64,000 nucleotides of DNA, from NCBI RefSeq assembly GCF_022346925.1, contig NZ_JAKRNJ010000002.1:372001-436000 (forward strand), read 5' to 3'. The notes under the pieces are model-generated. The model did no database searches. It was given only the letters and a program-made list of their open reading frames with translations, and was not told the DNA's origin. Shown piece after piece: positions 19,801 to 28,600 of this stretch. The position numbers were made by a program, and so were the translations under genes. Source of the DNA: Microvirga sp. ACRRW. Its GTDB lineage: Bacteria > Pseudomonadota > Alphaproteobacteria > Rhizobiales > Beijerinckiaceae. Within the stretch, counting starts at the first letter, position 1. Each line of letters begins with the position of its first letter.

Positions 19801-22073
19801 CGTCGGGCACTTCGACGGTGGTGTGGACGGTGAGCGGTTCCGGCACCAACTCGGCAGCGGCCGGCGACTTCGGCGGTTCGTCCTATCCGAGCGGCACGGT
19901 CACCTTCGCGGCTGGCCAGACGGCTGCGACGATCACGGTCAACGTGAGCGGCGATACTACACCCGAACACGACGAGGAATTCACGGTTACCCTGTCGAAC
20001 GGCACGAACGGTACGGTCGGCGGCACGACGACGGCCACGGGCGTCATCACCAACGATGATACCGCGACGATCGGCTTCTCCGGCACCACGACGGTGACGA
20101 AGACTGAAGGCAATGCGGGCACCACGGCCTACACCTACGTCATCACCCGCAACACCACTGCGGGCGACTCGACGGTGGTGTGGACAGTGGGCGGCTCGGG
20201 CACCAGCTCGGCCACGGCCGACGATTTCGGCGGCACGTATCCGAGCGGCACGGTCACCTTCGCGGACGGCCAGAGCAGCGCGACGATCACGGTCAACGTG
20301 ACCGGCGACGCTACGGACGAGCCGACCGAAGAGTTCACGGTTACCCTGTCGAACGGCACGAACGGTACGGTCGGCGGCACGACGACGGCCAAGGGCATCA
20401 TCACCAATGATGACTCGGCTACGCCGCCGACCCCGTCGATCAACTTCGGCACGGCGTCGGTGACGCACGACGAAGGCGCGGGCGGCACCACTACCGCCTA
20501 CACCTACGTGATCACCCGTGACACCACTTCGGGCACTTCGACGGTGGTGTGGACAGTGGGTGGCTCGGGCACCAACTCGGCGTCCGGCAGCGACTTCGCC
20601 GGCAGTGCCTATCCGAGCGGTACGGTCACCTTCAGTGAAGGTCAGGACAGCGCGACGATCACGGTCATGGTGAACGGCGACGACACGAACGAGCCGACCG
20701 AGGAGTTCACGGTTACCCTGTCGAACGGCACGGGCGGCACGGTGGGCGGCTCCGGCACGGCCACGGGCGTGATCACCAACGACGACGCGCCTCCGGCTGG
20801 CACTCCGTCGGTCGGCTTCACAGGCACGACGACGGTGACGAAGGCCGAGGGCAACGCAGGCACCACGGCCTACACCTACGTGGTCACCCGCACCGGTACC
20901 TCGGGCGAGTCGACTGTGGTGTGGAATGTGACCGGTTCAGGCGCCAACGCGGCATCCGACGGCGACTTCGCTGGCGGTGCCCGCCCGAGCGGCACGGTGA
21001 CCTTCGCCGACGGCCAGAGCACCGCGACGATCACGGTCAACGTGAGAGGCGATGGTGATGTCGAGCCGACCGAGGAGTTCACGGTCACGCTGACCGCCGG
21101 CACGAACGTGACGGTGGGTGGCACGGCGACGGCCAAGGGCATCATCACCAACGACGATGCTATGGTTGTTCCGAACACGGCTCCGAAGGATGTGGTCCTC
21201 AACGTCAACGGCGGCAAAGTCGACGAGTATACTGCTCCCGGCGTGCAGGTCGGCGCATTCTCTGGCTTCGATGCCGAGGGTGATGCGATCAGCTATACGA
21301 TCGTCGACAGCGCTGGTGGCCGGTTCTCAATCGTGGACGGCAAGCTCATGCTGGCTGGACCTGTGAACTATGAAGAGGCCAAGTCTCATCAGATCAAGGT
21401 CCGTGTCAGCGACGGCAAGGAAGCGTTCGAGCAGGTCTTCACCATCAATGTCGGCGATCAGGTTACGCTGAACAAGCGTGGCTCGAGCAAGAACGACAAG
21501 CTCAACGGCACCGGGCTCGACGACATCCTCAAGGGCGGCTCCGGCAACGGCAAGGACCAGATCAAGGGCCTTAACGGTGACGACAAGCTGTACGGCGAGG
21601 GCGGTAACGACACCATCTACGGTGGCAACGGTCATGACACTCTCTATGGTGGCAAGAACGATGACACCCTGAAGGGCGATGGCGGTAACGACATCCTCTA
21701 CGGCGAGGAAGGCAACGACAAGCTGTATGGTGGAGCGGGCAAGGACATCTTCGTGTTCAACAAGAAGCTGAACGCGAAGACCAACCTCGACACGATTGCC
21801 GACTTCAAGGTCGTCGACGACACGATCTGGCTCGACAACGCCATCTTCAAGAAGCTCGGCAAGGCTGGTTCGGCGGCTGCGCCGGCGGCCCTGAACAAGG
21901 ACTTCTTCCGGATTGGCGATAAGGCCAAGGACAGAAACGACTACATCATCTACGACAAGAAAAAGGGCATCCTCTATTACGATGCCGACGGTTCGGGCAA
22001 AGGCAAGGCGGTGGAAATCGCCAAGATCGGCAAGAACCTGAAGATGACTGCAGACGATTTCTCGGTCATCTAA
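16812..22073 (+). CDS. Calx-beta/RTX repeat surface protein 2 (1753 aa)
   Basis: A second large protein of probable type I export. Residues 1 to about 130 form a unique N-terminal domain (MAGAIYLSIDPSNPWGIV). About 130-1450 contains eleven tandem Calx-beta units of about 119 residues, each starting like IGFSGTTTVTKAEGNSGTTA and ending TITNDD or ITNDD. Then comes one cadherin-like domain (NTAPKDVVLNVNGG). Next are RTX nonapeptides (LKGGSGNGKDQIKG, LYGEGGNDTIYGG) and a C-terminal domain ending LKMTADDFSVI. Calx-beta domains bind calcium in exchangers and adhesins, so calcium-stiffened surface display is the likely role. The ATG follows AAGGGGG. Units 3-4 and 5-6 are nearly identical at DNA level. 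It lies 76 bases after giant gene 1 and may be partly co-transcribed with it. Confidence 0.88.
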   Translation: MAGAIYLSIDPSNPWGIVSEDGGATPTAWYENEFIPVGTRLGEIVGIDKTLSGATAYLRFATVAGSPANAGGRYGIEQEGGKWYLTVGPTAWDFETRNVHTSIALQWYDPARLTVDDDVTFFAYLNDISPTVSIDPVSADKDEGNSGTTAYTFVITRDFDDGAFANETIVHWTVTGADASDFAGGVYPSGAVTFTAGEMSRTITVNVNGDTTPEGDEGFTVTLTAGVDDNATVSTTKGSATGTIRNDDVATPAIGFSGTTTVTKAEGNSGTTAYTYVVTRDITTGPSTVVWTVSGSGTNQAAAGDFGGTSYPSGTVTFADGQSSATITVNVSGDTATEHDEEFTVTLSNGTGGTVSGTTTAKGIITNDDAPTIGFSGTTTVSHNEGNSGTTAYTYVITRDTSSGSSTVVWTVSGSGTNSATADDFGGSSYPSGTVTFAAGETAKTITVNVSGDTTPENNEEFTVTLSNGTNGTVGGTTTAKGIITNDEVPSIGFASTAVVTKAEGNSGTTAYTYVVTRDTSSGTSTVVWTVSGSGTNSAVASDFGGTSYPSGTVTFADGQSAATITVNVSGDATTEHDEEFTVTLSNGTNGTVSGTTTNKGVITNDDAPTIGFSGTTTVSHAEGNSGTTAYTYVVTRDTSSGSSTVVWTVSGSGTNSATADDFGGSSYPSGTVTFAAGETAKTITVNVSGDTTPENNEEFTVTLSNGTNGTVGGTTTAKGIITNDEVPSIGFASTAVVTKAEGNSGTTAYTYVVTRDTSSGTSTVVWTVSGSGTNSAVASDFGGTSYPSGTVTFADGQSAATITVNVSGDATTEHDEEFTVTLSNGTNGTVSGTTTNKGVITNDDAPTIGFAGTATVSHAEGNAGTTAYTYVVTRDTSSGTSTVVWTVSGSGTNSAAAGDFGGSSYPSGTVTFAAGQTAATITVNVSGDTATEHDEEFTVTLSNGTNGTVGGTTTNKGVITNDDAATIGFSGTTAVTKAEGNAGTTAYTYVVTRDTSSGTSTVVWTVSGSGTNSAAAGDFGGSSYPSGTVTFAAGQTAATITVNVSGDTTPEHDEEFTVTLSNGTNGTVGGTTTATGVITNDDTATIGFSGTTTVTKTEGNAGTTAYTYVITRNTTAGDSTVVWTVGGSGTSSATADDFGGTYPSGTVTFADGQSSATITVNVTGDATDEPTEEFTVTLSNGTNGTVGGTTTAKGIITNDDSATPPTPSINFGTASVTHDEGAGGTTTAYTYVITRDTTSGTSTVVWTVGGSGTNSASGSDFAGSAYPSGTVTFSEGQDSATITVMVNGDDTNEPTEEFTVTLSNGTGGTVGGSGTATGVITNDDAPPAGTPSVGFTGTTTVTKAEGNAGTTAYTYVVTRTGTSGESTVVWNVTGSGANAASDGDFAGGARPSGTVTFADGQSTATITVNVRGDGDVEPTEEFTVTLTAGTNVTVGGTATAKGIITNDDAMVVPNTAPKDVVLNVNGGKVDEYTAPGVQVGAFSGFDAEGDAISYTIVDSAGGRFSIVDGKLMLAGPVNYEEAKSHQIKVRVSDGKEAFEQVFTINVGDQVTLNKRGSSKNDKLNGTGLDDILKGGSGNGKDQIKGLNGDDKLYGEGGNDTIYGGNGHDTLYGGKNDDTLKGDGGNDILYGEEGNDKLYGGAGKDIFVFNKKLNAKTNLDTIADFKVVDDTIWLDNAIFKKLGKAGSAAAPAALNKDFFRIGDKAKDRNDYIIYDKKKGILYYDADGSGKGKAVEIAKIGKNLKMTADDFSVI
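18003..19364. repeat. Near-exact 714-bp tandem duplication of a two-unit Calx-beta block
   Basis: The sequence 18003 to about 18648 recurs at 18717 to about 19364 (offset 714 bp, two 357-bp units) with no difference that I could find by eye. Flanking units are clearly diverged in synonymous positions, so this block was duplicated or homogenised recently. It is in frame and changes repeat number by two. Confidence 0.88.
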
Positions 22074-22097
22074 TCGAACGGTGTAGTTCTAAGCATG

Positions 22098-22129
22098 AGC
22101 CCCGGCAGCAAGGCTGCCGGGGCTTTTTT
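22098..22129 (+). terminator. Intrinsic terminator after giant gene 2
   Basis: A 12-bp stem, AGCCCCGGCAGC with GCTGCCGGGGCT around a 2-4-base loop, is followed by TTTTTT. It lies 25 bases after the stop codon. Confidence 0.93.
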
Positions 22130-22685
22130 GTGCCGGTTGTCCTAAGGAGATGGGTGAGGAATCCCGCGGCCTATCGATCACGTTGGATTGCCAACGGAGA
22201 CGCTGTCAGAGCTCTTAAGTTGGCTCTGATCCGCTCTGGAATAGATGGAAGCCTATGGGCCTGTTCACGTTGGTCCTCATTGTCATTGAACAAGACAGGA
22301 CCCAACCTTCTCGGATTTCTCCTGCCAATCGTCGGTGGCACGATGTCTTTGGCTACCCCGTCCCTTGGTAACTTGTGAGCTTAAGCCGGCCGGGGACGGT
22401 TCAGCGCATCTGAGGCATCGTTGAAAAGCCGAGCCAAGCCTTATCGGTTGAGAATATCGCAAAGTGTTGAGGCCGTTCTGACGCTGGGTTTTTGACAGAA
22501 TCTGAGCTTTTAGCGTGCGAAAAGTCCTCATCTTACAGAGGCGTAACCTGGCTGCGATGGAGTAAGATGGAGGGTTCTTGCAGAATAAGGATTCCTAGGT
22601 CAGGTATCTTTGCAGACATGCAAGGATTTGGTCTTGCCGCAACGTGATATTGTCACATATAGTCTATGGGCTGAATAAGGGGTTC
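22130..22685. other. Non-coding gap between giant genes 2 and 3
   Basis: No recognisable gene lies here. Short frames (22130-22378 plus, 22283-22531 minus) have no family resemblance that I know and no good ribosome binding site. The segment probably carries the promoter of giant gene 3. A decayed mobile-element remnant is possible but I cannot support it. Confidence 0.4.
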
Positions 22686-25600
22686 ATGGCTATGGCGTCT
22701 TCGTTTTCTCTGAACAACCAGCTCTCCGCTCTCATCAAGGACCAGATTGAGGCCGATGACCTGATAGTGCTCAAGAACGGATCCGTCCTGGCTACATGGA
22801 TGGACCGCACGTCGGAAGGCGAGGGGCGTCTTGCAGGCCAAGTCTTCAATTCGGCAGGAAAAGCTAAAGGGCCGTCGTTCACGATTGGCGATCGGGTAGA
22901 GCCCGGTTCCACCAAGTTCTTCCAGTTGGAAAATGGACGGCCGGTCGCGCTGTGGGCCTCAACAGGGTCGCAGGGCGATCTGAGCGTGTTCAACATGCGT
23001 GTTCTGAAAGCGGACGGCCGTGCTTCCGGCGCGGTTGCTCATGCATTGACGTCCTTTGATGCAGATCGCGAAGTCCTCTCCGTCAAGGAGACCAAGGGCG
23101 GCGGCTTTGCGCTCACGTACAAGACGCCGAACTCTGATGTGATCTCCGAGGCAATATATGACTCACGCCTGACATGGATCGAGGATGAGGCGCTGTCTGC
23201 AGAATCTGCAGAGCAGAGAGCAGCTTTCGATATTGCTGAGTCATGGGTTCTGGAAAGTACAGTACAGGACCCAGAGATAACCATCATCGATCCTTGGTCG
23301 GCTCCGATGGTGTCGCTGGCTGGACCAACTGGTGGCGGGGGAGGAATTCCTGACAATACTGGTCCTTACTTGATCGGTATCAGCAGGACGACGCTGGCAG
23401 AAAATTCCCTTAGGAACGGGGATGTTGTCGGCACTTTCTACGCATACGATGCCGAAGACCATGCGATTGCCAGCTATGCTTTGACTACGACAGGAACCCC
23501 TTTCAGGGTTGAGAACCGGAGTGGCACATGGGTTCTTGTCGTTGCTGATGAAAGGAAGCTCAATTATGAGTTATATTCCAGCAATGGCGGCAAGATCGAT
23601 CTCTGGTTTACCGCGAAGGACGAATACGGTGCTGGTGGCGGTAACGCCTTTACAATCACTCTAACCAACGTTCCTGAACCCACGACGGCGACGATAACGG
23701 ACAAGACAGATCTTAAGGAATTCAATACCGTAGACCGTAAAGTCGCGACGGTCACTCTGTCAGATGACGATCTGGGAGGGAGCCAGCTGGTATTGTATTT
23801 TAGTCGGGCGAAAGATTCGGAACGATTTTATATCGTAAGAGAAAGCTCGACGTTATATAGCATCTATACTAAAGCGGGTGCTGTATTCGATTATGAATCC
23901 GCGCCTGGCGGCGTCTACAATCTTCAGATTTTTTCTTTAGATCACTCTATAATCGGCGCGCAGAATTGGAATAGTGCCTATACCATATCCTTTAACATCA
24001 CGGATATGCAGGAGTCTCCGCACGATATTGCGCTGACTTCATATAGCGTCTCCGAGCGTGCCATCGGAGGAGATGCAGAGGCGCACTTCGTAGGATGGCT
24101 AAGCGCTCAAGACGATTTCGCGGATATGCCGAACCTCGTCTACGAGGTGGTCGACTTCGTAACAGGCGACTTTGATCCTGATAGCCCGTTTGAGGTGATC
24201 TACCAGGATGGCCGTTGGGGACTTCAGCTTAAAGCTGGCGCAGCGCTGGACTATGAAGACCCGGCGCTTATCAATCATAAAGTCAAGGTTACGATTAGAG
24301 CCTCGGATCCTCATCGTCCGGGGACTTCGACAATTGAGACGCTCACTCTGGATGTGACCAACCTGAATGATGCGCCGGTTCTCAGCGGGGGATTGTCCTC
24401 GACTGTCGTGACCGAGGGAGCGGGCACGGGCGACCTACTGGGTATGCTCAACATTACCGATCAGGATGGGAACAGCATTCACGCTTGGGTCGGCGGTCCC
24501 ATGGGTGACGCGTTCGAGATCAAGTGGGAGGCAGGCGGGTTCGCCTTGCGCGTCAAAGACGGTAGCAAGATCAATTACGAGATTCCCGAAGATCAGAAGT
24601 ATATCGAAGTCTATATCACCGACCAGACGGGGAATACGAACTCACTCAGAAGTTATAGATTTGATCTCACCATCAATGACGTCAACGAAGCGCCTGTTCT
24701 TGCTGGGTTGTCCGGATACGAGCTGGGCGGAAGTCCCGACGATGATAGTTTTGTCGCTTACGTGGACCTATCGGACGAGGACTATGCCGACGCTACCCTA
24801 AATGTTGTCGTCTCCAGCAGCCTCGACGGCTTTGATGGAACGAGGGCTTTCAAGATTGTCAAGGAAGGCGACAAGTATGTGCTGAAGGTCGCCAAGGGCG
24901 CTCTCATCGACTATGACGCAATCGAGACGCATCTTGCGCACCTTGTTATCACTGCGACCGATCATAAGGGTGTGTCGGTTTCGCGGAATTACACCATCAC
25001 CATCACCAATAATCCTCCCGAGATTTCGTCGGTGACCGGCGCAGATATCCGCGACCATGCTGGCAAGGATGGATCAAGGATCGTTGCCGCAACCTTTGCC
25101 GCGCAGGACCCGAACAAGGACCCGGTGACGGCGGGTGTCACAAGCAGCCTCGACCGTGATGGCATAAAGGCCTTCAGAGTCGAGTATAATCATGACACAA
25201 AGCTCTATGAGGTCATCGTCAATGATCCGGCTTTGATTGATTACAATTCGGCCGAGGGTCATCAGGTCGCTATCACTCTCTCCGTCACCGACGATCATGA
25301 CAATACGTCGACCCATGACTTGACGCTTAACATCCTGAACGATGCCCCGACGGGGCTAGCACTGACGGATGTCATCAACCCTAGAGAAGGTGAGGCATCG
25401 GGTGCGTATGTCGCTACGGTCAATGTCACCGATATCGACGGCGATGAGCTGACCTTCTCTGTCACGAGCAATTTCGATACCGCCGACAAGAAGGCCTTCC
25501 ATATCGTCAAAGAAGGCGACAAGTATGTGTTGCGGGTTCTGAACCCCGAGCTCATCAACCTTGATACCGCGACGACGGCTAATCTTCTGATCACTGTCGA

Positions 25601-28600
25601 TGACGGTCATGGGCACACGACTTCGATCACTCCTGCTATCGAAGTCAGGGATGGCGATGATCCTGTCGTCGATGTGGCGACGGTCGCATTCGACGAGAAT
25701 TCGGGTGAGGGAACTCTCGTCGGCTATATCGACGTTTCCGATGTCGATGGCGACATCGTCGGCGATCCTGTCATTGAAGGCCCCTGGGCTGGCGCGTTCA
25801 TCCTCGTCCAGATCAGCCCCACGCGCTATGAAATTCGCGTGTCGGCTTCCGGCAAGGCGCTTCTTGACTTCGAGAGCCCGGGCTCTCGGATTCTCAAGAT
25901 CACGGTTCGGGATTCTAAGGGGCACGAAACCTCGAAGGATTTGACGCTGGACATCCAGGACGTCAATGAAGGCCCAATCGGCATCAAACTCAACGAAGCC
26001 AAGGGAGTTGAAGTCTTCGAGAATTCTGAGGTCATTGGTGTTCTGAGCGCCACCGATCCGGAAGGACATGCAATCTCCAATTATGTCATCGTGGCAGGCG
26101 ATCCGGATGGTTTGTTCACCGTCTTCAATAACGGCGGCAAGTTTGAGATCCGCGCCACAGGCAAGCTCGACTACGACACACTCATCTCTCACATCTTCAG
26201 ACTGAAGATCGTCGCGGTCGACGAGCATGGTGTGCAGACTGGAGAACCGGAGGAAATCACCATCGATGTGATGAACATCGATGAAGCGCCTGAGGATCTG
26301 TCTCTGTCTGCGCGCACAGTGGTCGTGGATTCGCCCGATGGCGTGCTCGTTGGCTATCTGAGGGCGTACGATCCTGAGGGAAATCCGATCACTTATACCA
26401 TAAGAGGCGAGCTGTTCGACAGCGGGGCTCTCAGCCTCGAACCTGATGACGAAACAGGACTTTGGGTGATCAAGGTTCTCAACGGCAGCCTTATCAAGCC
26501 GACCTCCGATGGGAGCCTCATCATCACCGCTTCCGACGGCGAGCATGAAACCTCGATGTCGGTCAATCTGAACATCCTGGAAACCAACACGATCCCGACG
26601 AATGTCCGGTTCACGGACCCGGCTTCTGTCGTCGCGCATGCGTCGGCCGGTACGGTTGTCGGTTATATTGAAGTCGACGATCCGGATGGGCAGGAACTGA
26701 CCTTCAGCGTGAGAAGCAATCTCCCCGGCGACGATGGCTCGGGGACTTACTTCCGGGTCGTCAAGTTGGACGACGGTAGGTTCGAACTCAGAGTGAGCTT
26801 GGCGACGGCTGAACTCATCTATGCTGCGGGCGGCGATAACTTCTTTAAGGTCTATGTGACTGCCTTCGACGGGATCAACCGCAGTGACGAGACGGAGTTG
26901 GCTGTCACGATCACGGAAAACTTCGGTCCGACCGGTCTCGGCTTCGACGCCGACCTGGTGGATTGGCGTGGTAATGCGGTCATTCCAGATGCTGCCGACG
27001 GAACGATCATCGGTACCCTGAGCGGCTTTGATCCGGAGGGCGACGACTTTACCTATTCCGTTGAAGGCGCCATGGCCGGCATCTTCGACATCAAGGCTGG
27101 CGATGAGCCTGGGACCTGGGTTCTTTATGTGCTCAATGGGTCCGGCTTGGATCTGTCGACGCGCTTCAGCATTACGATCAGAATCGTTGCGACGGATCGG
27201 TGGGGGAATTCCTCCTACCAGGACGTCACGATCTTCACGCAGGAGCTGCCGCCGAACCGGGCCCCGACCGATCCAACAGCCGCGTTCGAAATTGAAGAGG
27301 GCATCACCGGCGAAATTCTGACCCTCGACGATGAGGACGAGGACGGCGACACGATTGCCTACAAGTTCAAGTGGCGTGACGGTTCGCTGCACAATGAGAG
27401 CGAGGATGGCCTGTTCCGCTTCGTCGGCAACAAGCTTGAAGCTGTCACTGGCGCTTCGGTCGATCGCGACACGATCAAGAACTATACCATCGTGGCCGAC
27501 GACGGGCAGGGCACCTCGGTCAGTTTGGTTGAGGGCACGCTCACCGTCACGCTCAAGAACGAAGACGAGACGACGGGCAACCACGCTCCGACCGATCCCT
27601 CCCGCTCGCTCGAATGGAAGGAAGGTGTGACGGGCGATGTCCTGATCCTGGCCGAGAAGGACATCGACGGCGAGACCATCATCTACAAGTTCAAGTGGAA
27701 GGATGGCTCTCTGCACGACGAGAGCCAGGACGGCCTGTTCCGCTTCGTCGGTAACATGCTCGTTGCTGTCACCGGCGCTACGGTCGATCGGGATACGATC
27801 AAGACCTACACCATCGTGGCCAATGACGGGCAGGGTGCATCCAACAGCGAGGTAGAAGGCACGCTCACCGTCACGCTCAAGAACGAAGACGAGACGACGG
27901 GCAACCATGCGCCGTCCGATCCGTCGCGCTCGCTCGATTGGGCGGAAGGTGCGACGGGCGATGTCCTGATCCTGGCCGAGAAGGACATTGACGGTGAAAC
28001 CATCATCTACAAGTTCAAGCACTCGGACGGCTTCCTGTACGACACCAGCGAGGACGGGCTGTTCCGGTTCGTTGGCAACAAGCTCGTTGCCGTCACTGGC
28101 GCCGTAGTGGATCGGGACACGTTCAAGACCTATGTCATCGTTGCCGATGACGGTCAGGGTGCGCCCAATAGCCAGATGGAAGGCACGCTCACCGTCACGA
28201 TCAAGAACGAGGACGAGACGACCGGCAACTATGCCCCGTCCGATCCGTCACGTTCGCTTGACTGGAGAGAAGGCAAGACAGGCGATGTCCTGTTCTTGGC
28301 GGAGAGGGATCTCGACGGCGAGACGATCATCTACAAGTTCAAGTGGAAAGACGGCTCGTTGCACGACGAGAGCCAGGATGGCTTGTTCCGCTTCGTCGGC
28401 AACAGGCTTGAGGCAGTCGTGGGCGCTTCGGTCGATCGCGACACGCTGAAGTCCTACGCAGTTGTCGCCGATGACGGCCAAGGTGCGCCGAACAGCGTGG
28501 TGGAAGGCACGCTCACCATCACGATCACGGACGTGGACGAGGCCACCGGCAACCGTTCGCCTTATGATCCTTCCCGCGCGCTCGAATGGAAGGAAGGCGC

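Noticed and set aside
16866..20468. 1200-residue arginine-rich frame on the minus strand inside giant gene 2
   Set aside because: It is the mirror of the Calx-beta repeats and consists of repeated RRRAAD-type peptides, with no start signal or family.
17200..21165. Regular repeats that could be taken for a CRISPR array
   Set aside because: The repeats are 357 bp, in frame, and encode Calx-beta domains. There are no short repeat-spacer units and no cas genes.
22283..22531. 82-residue minus-strand frame between giant genes 2 and 3, possibly transposase-derived
   Set aside because: No catalytic motif, no inverted repeats and no target duplication could be seen, so a mobile-element claim is unsupported.
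25356..28022. 888-residue minus-strand frame inside giant gene 3
   Set aside because: Antisense shadow of the cadherin and 108-aa repeat region.
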